Program-made: the position numbers and the translations under genes | Assembly: GCA_964352225.1 (NCBI GenBank) | Contig: CAYGRM010000003.1 | Coordinates: forward strand, 1 to 64,000 | Length of the DNA: 64,000 nucleotides | DNA from: CAJQQY01 sp964352225 | GTDB taxonomy: Bacteria > Bacteroidota > Bacteroidia > Chitinophagales > Saprospiraceae | Direction of reading: 5' to 3' | Shown here: positions 41,017 through 49,963 of the stretch, one piece after another | Layout of the letters: every line of letters begins with the position of its first letter | Position numbering within the stretch: the first letter of the stretch is position 1 | The notes under the pieces: generated by a model | Told to the model about the DNA's origin: nothing | The model's database searches: none | What the model saw: the letters and a program-made list of their open reading frames with translations, nothing else

Positions 41017-44000
41017 ATGAACATCAAGCTCCTCCTTCTTCTGATCCTAATTTTGAGTATTGAATCAAGCGCACAAGTCAATTATACCGCCAATGATATT
41101 GTTCCTGAATATGATGAACATTTCCGAATGGGAATCAATCCTGGAACATATAATCAATGGACTGATGAGCAAATTGCTGACCTCGCTGCAGGTAACCCCT
41201 ACCTGGGAATTCCAGGAATTGGAGCAAATACCATTCGCCCAAGTCTTCCTGAATTTTTTCTTGACACCTATGGTTACGATGTTCGATTAGGCGCATTTCA
41301 ATATTACCAAGATTTGGGAATGGAGGAAAATGTGTGCTTCATCGGCTACCCAAATTTGCAGCACAGAGATACTACAGTTTACTGCCAAGGTGCTTCGATT
41401 GGAAAATTATTTTCCAATATGTATTTACCGATTTGGGATGGAGGCGCCAATGGAACACCTTACAATGATGATAATTATCTCGCAGCTTACACTTACAAAA
41501 TGGTGACGCTGTACAAAGATTATGTTCGTTTTTGGGAAATTTGGAATGAGCCAAGTTTGGATCAATCGAATTATAAAGCAACTCTTCCTCCGGGACATCC
41601 AGAGAGTTGGTGGGACAATGATCCTGATCCTTGCGACATGGATATTCAAGCACCCGTTTATCATTATATCAGAATGTTGCGAGTGACTTATGATGTCATC
41701 AAGACGGTTGATCCTGATGCTTACGTGACACTTGGAGGAGTTGGGTATTATAGTTTTTTTGATGTATTGTGCCGAAATACGGATAACCCTGTGGATGGAA
41801 GTGTGACACCAGAATATCCGTTGGCAGGTGGAGCATATTTTGATGCAATAGGAATTCATACTTATCCGCATTTTGATGGAAGTACGATTTTTTTAAATAA
41901 TGGCGAGTTGGTTTACGAACGTCATTCCGATGCCGCTGCCGATGGAATTGTTTTAGCAAAAAATGGTCGTCAAACCATTCTGGAAAATTATGGTTATGAT
42001 GGAATTACTTTTCCCAAAAAGAAATACCTCATCACCGAAATAAATGTTCCTCGATTATCTTTTGACACATTTATGGGTTCGGCAGAGTCACAAAAAAACT
42101 TTGTGACCAAAGCACTAATCACTTCTATGTCTAATGGAATTCATCAATTACATTTTTATAATCTAGGAGATATTGAGGAAGAAGCGGATGCAGATTCTTG
42201 GTTTGACGTGATGGGTTTTTATGGAAATCTAGCAGCTACTCCGCCCTATAACCAAGAGCGAAATGAAGCAGGAATTGCTTACAAAACAGCTTCAGATATT
42301 TTGTATAAAACAGAGTGGGATTCTTTGCGATCTGCACAATTAAATTTACCTCCAAATATGCGAGGAGGTGCGGTTAAGAATGAAGCGGGCGAGTACACAT
42401 ATGTTTTATGGGCAAAAACTGAAATTGATAGTTCGGAGGTGGCAAGTGCCGTTTATAATTTTCCCGCTTCGCTAAATATTTCAAATTTATATAAAAAAGA
42501 ATGGGATTATAACGAGACTCTATTTGAAGAATATATCAGTTCACAAGGCATTGTCTTAAATGCCACACCAACCTTCTTTTCCGAAATCCCAACCCTACTT
42601 GATACAACTAATTATGACATTTCAGATTGTACGGAAACGATCGATGGATTTAATTATATCGGGCAGTTTTTAGGGCATAAATATTTCCGTTCCAACAATG
42701 CTCTTACGTGGGAAGAAGCTAAAATATTTTGTGAAGAACGAGGCGGATACTTAGTTGAAATAAATGGATACTCTGAAAATAATTTTGTCAAAAATCAGCT
42801 TTCAGACCCCGTATTCATTGGCTTGAGTGATAGCGAAGTGGAAGGAACTTTGACTTGGGCAAATGGCGAATCGCTTAATTTTAATAATATTGACAACTGC
42901 ACTATTTGCGCTCCTAACTCTGATGAGAATGATTATTTGATGTTACATTCTTGGGATGGAAAATGGAGTTATAATCCATCGTTCGTCGCTAAGAATTTCG
43001 TCATGGAATTTGACTGTATCAATAACATTCCTCCAAATAATGGAAATGGCGGAATGGCAATTTGTGACGATCCTGTTCCGGGTTTTTCATTGCTTGGAGA
43101 ACTAGGAGGAAAGCAATATTTTATTTCTGATGGAGCTAATAGTTGGAGCGATTCTCGGGCACTTGCTCAAGCTCAAGGTGGTGATATTGTTGTGATTAAT
43201 GATGCAGTAGAAAACCTATTTATCCAAAGTAAAATAAATGAAATGGTTCACATCGGTTTATCTGATAGCGAATCGGAAGGGACTTTAAAATGGGTAGATG
43301 GGACTGATGTTTCCTATGAAAACTTTGACGTTTGTAGCTTTTGTCAAGGTAATACTGAATCCAATGATAACCTCGTCATGCACTCTTGGAATGGAGGTTG
43401 GAGTTATGCTACCAGCATTCAAAGTTTTAGATCAATCATGGAAAGAGAATGTGACGGCATGAACGGTGGTGGTGGAAATAATAGTGGTAACTGTGACCTA
43501 AATTTTGCGCTCAATCAATCTGCAACTCAATCTGGAACTCAACTCAATGCCGAAGCTTCGCGAGCAGTTGATGGCAATACCGATGGTAATTTTTGGGGAG
43601 GAAATTCCACCTCTTTGACTAATTGGGTTGCACAACCCTACCTAGAAATTGATCTCGGAGAAATAAAAAATATTGAAAAAATCGAAGTTTGGAATCGAGA
43701 AGATTGTTGCATGGATTTACTTTCCAACTATCATATCTTTGTTTCTAACAATCCATTTACAAGTTCAAATTTAAACGCTACGATCAACCAAGCAGGCGTA
43801 TCCGATTATTTCCAATCAGCAGTTGCTGAACGTCCAAGTACACAAAATATAAATATTTCAGGACGATATATTCGTCTCCAATTGGAAGGTACTTCGTTCC
43901 TGGCCGTTTCAGAGTTAAAGGTTATTGGCTGTGGAGATGATTGCCCAGCTGCTGGAACTTCTTGTGATGATAATAATTCTAGTACCTTAAATGATGTAGA

Positions 44001-45090
44001 AGATGGCAATTGTAATTGTGCAGGAACGCCAGACACGGGAAATATGGGTTGTATTTCCGTAAGTAATTTAGCCTTAAATAAAACTACGATTCAATCTTCC
44101 ACTTTAACTGTAGCTGGAATTGAAGGAAATTCAAGCAAGGCTGTCGATGGAAACATTAATGGAAATTATTTTATCAATCCTACGTCGCAATCTTCTGTTA
44201 CCGCAACTCAATATCAATTCCAACCTTGGTGGGAAATAAATCTAGCAGATAATTTTTTAATCGAAAAAATTAATTTGTTCAATCGAACGGATGGAACCAA
44301 TCCAACTCAGAATTGCTATGTGCTTATTTCTGACAGTCCTTTTTCATCTGATGATTTAGCCGCTGCCAGAGCAGAAGCTATTTATGAATATCACATTTCG
44401 GATGTAATTGGCTCGCCTTCAGAGATATTTCCTAATATTCAAGGGCAATATATCCGAGTCCAAATGGCAGGCTATGGATTTTTATTCCTAGCTGAAATAG
44501 AAGCGATGGGTTGTCTAGCCACTAATAATATAACTAGCTCTGTTCCTAATCTTTTAATTTTCAATGCAGGAAAGACAGGACAATCTTCAGAGATTAATTG
44601 GACAATGTTCAAAGATGAATTTGTTGAAAAATACGAAGTAGAAGTAGCTTCTAACAATAATAATTTTACCTATTTAGGTAGTATCGAATCTCAAAGCGCT
44701 GACAATTCAAGTCAATATCAACTTTTTGATCGAAAACCATCAGAAGGAAAAAACTTCTATAGATTGAAAGTGATCAAAAAAGATGAAGATTTTTATTATT
44801 CCGCTGCACGCCAAGTTAATTTCAACTTCGATTTTGAATCAGTCCATTTATATCCGAATCCTTCAAATAATATGATTTATTTAGCAATGCGAGATTTCGC
44901 GGGGCAAAAAGCAACTGTTGAAATCTACAATAGCATTGGACACAAAATGCAAAGTCGTAATTATGAATCTTTCCCTACAGTACCTTCGATGTTTGATGTG
45001 AGTAACTATGTAAGTGGGATTTATTCAATTGTGATCAAATTGGAAAACAAACGAAGTGTAGCTAAAAAATTTATCATCGGAAAATTATAG
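41017..45090 (+). CDS. Secreted glycosidase-like protein with C-type lectin and discoidin domains, T9SS-sorted
   Basis: 1357 residues from MNIKLLLLLILILSIESSAQ (signal peptide). The upstream ORF part covers a repeat palindrome and is not translated. Order: a clan-A-like TIM-barrel domain (about 30-450; acid/base Glu in FWEIWNEPS, possible nucleophile Glu in YLITEINVPR), two C-type lectin domains (GHKYFRSNNALTWEEAKIFC ... WDGKWSYNP; second similar), two F5/8 type C (discoidin) carbohydrate-binding domains (NQSATQSGTQLNAEASRAVD), a Cys-rich linker, and a T9SS sorting domain (VHLYPNPSNNMIYLAM). Glycoside hydrolase families 30/39-like are possible. It would degrade or bind surface polysaccharides. 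Confidence 0.85.
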   Translation: MNIKLLLLLILILSIESSAQVNYTANDIVPEYDEHFRMGINPGTYNQWTDEQIADLAAGNPYLGIPGIGANTIRPSLPEFFLDTYGYDVRLGAFQYYQDLGMEENVCFIGYPNLQHRDTTVYCQGASIGKLFSNMYLPIWDGGANGTPYNDDNYLAAYTYKMVTLYKDYVRFWEIWNEPSLDQSNYKATLPPGHPESWWDNDPDPCDMDIQAPVYHYIRMLRVTYDVIKTVDPDAYVTLGGVGYYSFFDVLCRNTDNPVDGSVTPEYPLAGGAYFDAIGIHTYPHFDGSTIFLNNGELVYERHSDAAADGIVLAKNGRQTILENYGYDGITFPKKKYLITEINVPRLSFDTFMGSAESQKNFVTKALITSMSNGIHQLHFYNLGDIEEEADADSWFDVMGFYGNLAATPPYNQERNEAGIAYKTASDILYKTEWDSLRSAQLNLPPNMRGGAVKNEAGEYTYVLWAKTEIDSSEVASAVYNFPASLNISNLYKKEWDYNETLFEEYISSQGIVLNATPTFFSEIPTLLDTTNYDISDCTETIDGFNYIGQFLGHKYFRSNNALTWEEAKIFCEERGGYLVEINGYSENNFVKNQLSDPVFIGLSDSEVEGTLTWANGESLNFNNIDNCTICAPNSDENDYLMLHSWDGKWSYNPSFVAKNFVMEFDCINNIPPNNGNGGMAICDDPVPGFSLLGELGGKQYFISDGANSWSDSRALAQAQGGDIVVINDAVENLFIQSKINEMVHIGLSDSESEGTLKWVDGTDVSYENFDVCSFCQGNTESNDNLVMHSWNGGWSYATSIQSFRSIMERECDGMNGGGGNNSGNCDLNFALNQSATQSGTQLNAEASRAVDGNTDGNFWGGNSTSLTNWVAQPYLEIDLGEIKNIEKIEVWNREDCCMDLLSNYHIFVSNNPFTSSNLNATINQAGVSDYFQSAVAERPSTQNINISGRYIRLQLEGTSFLAVSELKVIGCGDDCPAAGTSCDDNNSSTLNDVEDGNCNCAGTPDTGNMGCISVSNLALNKTTIQSSTLTVAGIEGNSSKAVDGNINGNYFINPTSQSSVTATQYQFQPWWEINLADNFLIEKINLFNRTDGTNPTQNCYVLISDSPFSSDDLAAARAEAIYEYHISDVIGSPSEIFPNIQGQYIRVQMAGYGFLFLAEIEAMGCLATNNITSSVPNLLIFNAGKTGQSSEINWTMFKDEFVEKYEVEVASNNNNFTYLGSIESQSADNSSQYQLFDRKPSEGKNFYRLKVIKKDEDFYYSAARQVNFNFDFESVHLYPNPSNNMIYLAMRDFAGQKATVEIYNSIGHKMQSRNYESFPTVPSMFDVSNYVSGIYSIVIKLENKRSVAKKFIIGKL

Positions 45091-45162
45091 GTGACGAAAA
45101 AATTTAACTTAAATAATTAGTCAAAAAAAATTAAATTTACCGTTCACCAAAACCCATATTCT

Positions 45163-45711
45163 ATGAGTTCTGAAAATGACAATCCAAAAGAAGAGAAAAA
45201 GCCAGAGGATAATAAAAATATGTTTGAAGAAGCAGCTGATTCTATCAGCAAAGGTTACGAAGAGAAAAAAGAAGCCATCGGTAAATCAATAACAGAAACT
45301 AAAGAATCCGTTAGTAAATCGATTGATTCGGGAGTAAAAAAAACTAAAAGCTTTTTTCGAAAAGTTATCATCTTTTCCTTTATTGGATTAGTACTAGCCG
45401 CTGCGGGTTATTTGCTTTGGGCGAACTGGACTTACAGCGAAGGTACTCGAACTGGCTACCTGATGAAACTATCTAAAAAAGGATATGTTTTTAAAACGTA
45501 CGAAGGCCAATTGAACCTTGGAGGTTTGCAAGAAGATAATGCAAGTATTTTAGGAAACGTTTGGGATTTTTCTTTAGAGCATGACGTTCTTTCTCATAAA
45601 TTAGAAGAATTGGAAGGAAAAAAAGTAATGCTTCGCTACAAAGAAATAAACAAAGCCATGCCGTGGCAAGGAGATTCTAATTACTTTGTTTTTGCGGTTG
45701 AAGAAAAGTAG
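45163..45711 (+). CDS. Conserved membrane protein with amphipathic N-terminus
   Basis: 182 residues. The first 65 are charged and helical with lysine/glutamate/serine repeats (KEAIGKSITETKESVSKSID), like LEA or apolipoprotein-type helices. One TM helix (VIIFSFIGLVLAAAGYLLW) follows. The C-terminal ~90 residues begin EGTRTGYLMKLSKKGYVFKT, a motif that I know from a widespread Bacteroidota family often mis-annotated as 6-phosphogluconate dehydrogenase. True function unknown. Monocistronic, followed by a large inverted repeat. Confidence 0.75.
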   Translation: MSSENDNPKEEKKPEDNKNMFEEAADSISKGYEEKKEAIGKSITETKESVSKSIDSGVKKTKSFFRKVIIFSFIGLVLAAAGYLLWANWTYSEGTRTGYLMKLSKKGYVFKTYEGQLNLGGLQEDNASILGNVWDFSLEHDVLSHKLEELEGKKVMLRYKEINKAMPWQGDSNYFVFAVEEK

Positions 45712-45716
45712 ATACG

Positions 45717-45832
45717 CATATCGATCTAAGCACCAGGATTTATGATTTGAGAAGTTTTACGATACTATTCATATAGTTTTAAAACTAATATCGTCATACT
45801 TCTCAAATCCTTTTGCTTAAATCGTTATTCGA
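45717..45832. repeat. Imperfect inverted repeat between convergent genes
   Basis: Left ACGCATATCGATCTAAGC... pairs with right GCTTAAATCGTTATTCGATG. Inner GATTTGAGAAGTTTTACGAT pairs with CGTCATACTTCTCAAATC. Arms of about 48 bp. Fills the gap between 45163 and 45842; could also terminate both transcripts. Confidence 0.6.
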
Positions 45833-45841
45833 TGTTCCCCC

Positions 45842-47392
45842 CTACTCCACTATTATTTTTTTAGATAAAAAACGCTCCCCATCTTTAATTTTCAAAAAAT
45901 AAATTCCCGTTTTTAATTCTTGTAAGTTTATTGTTATAAAACCGCTATTCAATGATTGGTAATTTTTTTCCAAAACTAAAACACCTTTCAAATCATAGAT
46001 CTCCACCTGCAGGTTTTCCAATCCACAATCTCTTAAATTCAATTTCAACTGCTCTCCAACTGGATTAGGAAAAATTTCAAAATCACAATTCAATTCATTA
46101 GTACTCGAAATAATATCAACCTCAGCTGAAGTACAATTGCGAACATTAGCTAATTTAGCAATGGTGGCGATAGAAGCTTTGACCACATTGGTCATAAAAT
46201 TTAAATCTAGATTTTCTTTAACATCATTAGCCGTATGATAATTCGGGTTTCGAAATTCAGCTCCATCAGTCAACATAATTGCCGACCTTCCACCAAACCA
46301 AAACGAAGCATGATCACTTCGAAGCAGAGCCTGATTCGGTAAATCAACAAAATTAGTGGCGATCAAATTTATTACTTTCAATTCTGGAACATACGTTTGC
46401 GCAGCGGAATAAAAGGAATCTTGAAGTTCCGTAAATTGAGTAGTTCCAGCATTGATGATAAAATTACCACGAAAGCTATCCGCTTGTAACAATACATTTG
46501 CATCTGGAAAGGCATTTTGAAAAATAGTTGGAAAACTTTGAGAAAAAGGAGTATCATCATAATAACCAATCATTTCCATATTGATAACACCTTTGAGTGG
46601 CTCTTGATTTTGAATACTATTACTCACATAAGAGACGCTTCCGACCAAGTTAAATTCCTCCAAATCAAATCCAATAAATTTGATCGAATGCTCAAAATTA
46701 TAGTTGGATAAAACTCGAACAGCTTCTAAAACACCTGCCACCGCAGTCGCATTATCATCTGCCCCTGGAGAAGTAGAAACTGAATCATAATGTCCATCTA
46801 AGATATAAACATCTGGAGATTCACTTTTCCCTTTCAGTTTTCCAATGATATTTTTTCCTACATAATTAGTAATGGGGAGTTCTTGAATTTCTACTTCTAG
46901 ATTATGGTCTAGGAAATTTTGCTCAATCATCATTTGAGTATTTTCCAATTGAGCGAGCCCCGCTGTTCGATGTCTTATTCCTTCTAAAGCAGTCAAGTCA
47001 TCCCAAATCCGATTAGAATCTACTTGATCTACAATTGTCTGAATATCAATGATTTGTAAATCATCGGCGACTAATTTTATTTTATAATCAAGAGAGAGAT
47101 TCATTGCATTCCAAGTAATTAGTTTGCCAGCTCCTGGAGTTATCGGGAAACCAATATCACCATTAACGTTTACAATTGGGTCAGCAAAGGTAACTCCACC
47201 ATCTATTGAAACAAGCATAGTGATTTCAACATCATCATTTTCTAAATCTTCTAAATCATAGGTTAATGTAATTGTATTGTTAGACAAATTGGTACTAGCA
47301 ATTAAGTTGCTGATGATTGGAGCTGCATTTTGAGCGTTTACATTTTTTCCAAAAAGAAATAATAAAAAAAGTAGCAAAGATATTTTTTTCAT
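45842..47392 (-). CDS. M28-family metallopeptidase, T9SS-sorted
   Basis: 516 residues from MKKISLLLFLLFLFGKNVNA (start at 47392; the longer frame adds a short non-signal N-tail). A possible Ig/Fn3-like domain (about 25-125) is followed by the M28 zinc-aminopeptidase domain: DGHYDSVSTSPGADDNATAV (zinc ligands), FDLEEFNLVGS (catalytic Glu), RSDHASFWFGG and a late HTANDVKENLDL zinc ligand. A T9SS sorting domain ends it (FEIFPNPVGEQLKLNL ... TGIYFLKIKDGERFLSKKI). It would cleave N-terminal residues from peptides outside the cell. Monocistronic. Confidence 0.9.
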   Translation of the reverse strand: MKKISLLLFLLFLFGKNVNAQNAAPIISNLIASTNLSNNTITLTYDLEDLENDDVEITMLVSIDGGVTFADPIVNVNGDIGFPITPGAGKLITWNAMNLSLDYKIKLVADDLQIIDIQTIVDQVDSNRIWDDLTALEGIRHRTAGLAQLENTQMMIEQNFLDHNLEVEIQELPITNYVGKNIIGKLKGKSESPDVYILDGHYDSVSTSPGADDNATAVAGVLEAVRVLSNYNFEHSIKFIGFDLEEFNLVGSVSYVSNSIQNQEPLKGVINMEMIGYYDDTPFSQSFPTIFQNAFPDANVLLQADSFRGNFIINAGTTQFTELQDSFYSAAQTYVPELKVINLIATNFVDLPNQALLRSDHASFWFGGRSAIMLTDGAEFRNPNYHTANDVKENLDLNFMTNVVKASIATIAKLANVRNCTSAEVDIISSTNELNCDFEIFPNPVGEQLKLNLRDCGLENLQVEIYDLKGVLVLEKNYQSLNSGFITINLQELKTGIYFLKIKDGERFLSKKIIVE

Positions 47393-47469
47393 TTTTAATG
47401 ATTTTTTGATTCTTGATAAATTCACTTAGAACCGATTTTTTCAGGTGCCGACTTAAGTCAGCACTACGT

Positions 47470-47508
47470 AAAAGGCACCTTCCAAATTAATGAAAAGTGC
47501 CTTTTTAT
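47470..47508 (-). terminator. Terminator of the AGCS symporter gene
   Basis: On the minus strand AAAAAGGCACTTTTC / GGAAGGTGCC then TTTTAC. It lies 20 bp past the stop of the symporter gene. Confidence 0.75.
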
Positions 47509-47526
47509 TATCTATAAATTTAATTT

Positions 47527-49122
47527 TTAAACATTTTCAATCGCTTTCATGTAGCGAGCTAATTGTTTTTTAACTACTGGATAGAGTAAGAATAACCCTA
47601 CCATATTCGGGAATACCATTGCAAAAATCATCGCATCTGAGAAATCCCAGATTGATTTCATATTGGCAGAAGCTCCAATTACAATAAATAAACAGAAGAT
47701 TAATTTGTAAACCATATCTGCTGTCTTACCTCTACCAAACAAATATTTCCAAGATTGTAATCCATAGTAAGACCATGAAATCATAGTCGATACTGCGAAT
47801 AAAACAACTGCAATAGTCAAAAATACATCTGAATAAGGAATATATGCTGCAAAAGCTTGGGAAGTAATTCCTGCTCCTTCATAACCAACTCCATCAATAA
47901 AAACTTGTCCATCTGCACCTCCATATTCAAATGCTCCGCCTGAGTTAAAAATGATAATTACTAACGCAGTCATCGTACAAATCACAACGGTATCAATGAA
48001 CGGCTCTAACAATGCAACCAATCCTTCCGATGCAGAATATTTAGTTTTTACTGCTGAGTGTGCAATTGATGCAGATCCAGCACCAGCCTCGTTGGAGAAG
48101 GCAGCTCTTTTGAATCCAATTAATAATACTCCAATCATTGCTCCTACTCCTGCTCGAGGTGTAAAGGCTTCAGAGAAAATTTGACCAAAAGCATCATCGA
48201 CCAAAGTAATATTTGAACCGATAATATACAGACAAGCCACCATGTACAATCCAGCCATCAAAGGAACAACTTTCTCTGTTACCGAAGCAATTCTTTTGAT
48301 TCCACCAATAATGATGATACCTACTAAAACTGCTAAAATAACTCCTATGATAAATCCAGCGCTGGTACTTTCCAAGCCCATTAAGTCCTTTAATACGATG
48401 GTTGCTTGGTTAGATTGTGCAGCATTTCCACCACCAAATGATCCTCCAATACAAAAAATCGCAAATAAGACTGCTGCAATTTTTCCTAAAGTTTCAAATC
48501 CTCTTTCTTTCAATCCTTTGGTCAAATAGTACATTGGCCCACCATAAACTGTTCCGTCAGGGCCGATATCTCGATATTGAACGCCTAAAGTACATTCAAC
48601 AAATTTGGTAGACATCCCTAACAATCCACAGATAATCATCCAAAATGTTGCTCCTGGTCCACCAAGTGCAATTGCCAAAGCAACTCCTGCTATATTTCCA
48701 TTTCCAACCGTTCCAGAAACTGCTGTTGCCAAGGCTTGAAAATGTGTCACCTCTCCATCTTTGGATTCATCACCAATGGTATTGACTATATCTCCATCAA
48801 CAATATTTACATTTGCGCCAGGCTCAACACCATGATGATCGATGTCATCATATTTTCCCCGAACTACATTAATTGCAGTCCAGAATTTTCTGACATTAAT
48901 AAAGCCAAAAGTTATAGTAAAAAATGCTGCTGCAAAAACTAACAATATCAGAACTAAAGGTGTACCTCCGATACTGAAAAATATGATTGCAGAAAAGAAA
49001 TCTGAGACCGGTTTAAACGCCTCATCAATCATTTGATCAATTCCTTTTTCAGCTGTCTCTTGTGCAAAAGTGAAGATTGGCAGTAGGAAAACTGCCATTA
49101 AAAGTAGTAATCTTTTTTTCAT
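47527..49122 (-). CDS. AGCS-family alanine/glycine:cation symporter
   Basis: 531 residues from the likely start MKKRLLLLMAVFLLPIFTFA (49122); the frame to 49164 adds an unlikely N-tail. A signal-like first helix precedes about 11 membrane segments. Family hallmarks: VSGTVGNGNIAGVALAIALG, GPMYYLTKGL, GGIKRIASVTEKVVPLMAGL, RAAFSNEAGAGSASIAHSAV. It imports alanine or glycine coupled to Na+ (AgcS/DagA group). In a marine organism Na+ coupling fits. Monocistronic with its own terminator. Confidence 0.92.
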   Translation of the reverse strand: MKKRLLLLMAVFLLPIFTFAQETAEKGIDQMIDEAFKPVSDFFSAIIFFSIGGTPLVLILLVFAAAFFTITFGFINVRKFWTAINVVRGKYDDIDHHGVEPGANVNIVDGDIVNTIGDESKDGEVTHFQALATAVSGTVGNGNIAGVALAIALGGPGATFWMIICGLLGMSTKFVECTLGVQYRDIGPDGTVYGGPMYYLTKGLKERGFETLGKIAAVLFAIFCIGGSFGGGNAAQSNQATIVLKDLMGLESTSAGFIIGVILAVLVGIIIIGGIKRIASVTEKVVPLMAGLYMVACLYIIGSNITLVDDAFGQIFSEAFTPRAGVGAMIGVLLIGFKRAAFSNEAGAGSASIAHSAVKTKYSASEGLVALLEPFIDTVVICTMTALVIIIFNSGGAFEYGGADGQVFIDGVGYEGAGITSQAFAAYIPYSDVFLTIAVVLFAVSTMISWSYYGLQSWKYLFGRGKTADMVYKLIFCLFIVIGASANMKSIWDFSDAMIFAMVFPNMVGLFLLYPVVKKQLARYMKAIENV

Positions 49123-49339
49123 ACGTAGATAAATTTGGTTTAACGTTGTGTAGAAATTACACACTCCAATAAATGACGTTTTAATCTTTCAATTTGCACG
49201 GCATTTAATGTTTTTTATAAAAAATATTTAAGCAATGTTTGAATCATTAAATTTCAGCACGTTAAAGTAGCACCTTATTTTTAGTTATCATAAAATTGAT
49301 TAAGAATTGTTATTTAAACTACTATTAAAGTATTGATTA

Positions 49340-49849
49340 TTAGGCTTTTATATTCTCAAAAAAAGCATTGATATCTTCTGCTTTTCGCAAAACAAATACT
49401 TGTTTTTCTTTTTTCCAATTTTCTAACTTTCTCAAATTAGATTTTCGTCTCGTTAGATTATAAGTCAATACATAATGAAAAAACTGTAAATCAAATCTCT
49501 CTGGACATCCTTCTGTCATATCAGGTCGAGTCTTTCCATAGTGTGATATTATTCTTTTTGTTGCTCGATAAAGACAAACGTAGGTTGGTTTATCTATAAA
49601 AATAATGGTATCTGCTCGTGGAATTCGTAGATCCCAAGTTCCGCTATAATTTCCATCCATAATCCATTTATCCTCTTTAACTATTTCAGAAATAGTACTT
49701 CGCCACTCTTCTTTGGAGGGTTCTACCCAATTGGGCTTCCAATATTTTTGATCTAAATGAACTAGAGGGAGTTGAGTCAATTCATTTAACTTTCGAGAAA
49801 AAGTTGATTTACCTGAACCGCTGCAACCAATGACGATAATGCGTTTCAT
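49340..49849 (-). CDS. P-loop kinase-like NTPase (FlaR/AAA_18 type)
   Basis: 169 residues. Walker A at the start (VIGCSGSGKSTFSRKL), LVHLDQKYWKPNWVEPSKEE, DGNYSGTWDLRIPRADTIIF (Walker-B-like) and a LYRATKRIISHYGKTRPD helix. This is the small adenylate-kinase-like family often annotated as DNA topology modulation protein FlaR, though few members are tested. It probably phosphorylates a nucleotide or small molecule. Single gene, 114 bp downstream of the subtilase gene on the same strand. Confidence 0.82.
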   Translation of the reverse strand: MKRIIVIGCSGSGKSTFSRKLNELTQLPLVHLDQKYWKPNWVEPSKEEWRSTISEIVKEDKWIMDGNYSGTWDLRIPRADTIIFIDKPTYVCLYRATKRIISHYGKTRPDMTEGCPERFDLQFFHYVLTYNLTRRKSNLRKLENWKKEKQVFVLRKAEDINAFFENIKA

Positions 49850-49963
49850 GTTTTTTTTTGCAAAAATAAAAAACCGTTACTAGAATAAAATCTAATCACG
49901 GTAATTTCTCCATTATTTTAGATATTGAAAATAGTCTAACTTATGATGTCTTGAAAACCAGAC

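Noticed and set aside
45163..45711. 6-phosphogluconate dehydrogenase annotation
   Set aside because: No nucleotide-binding fold; the protein has an LEA-like helix and one TM helix. That name is a propagated error.
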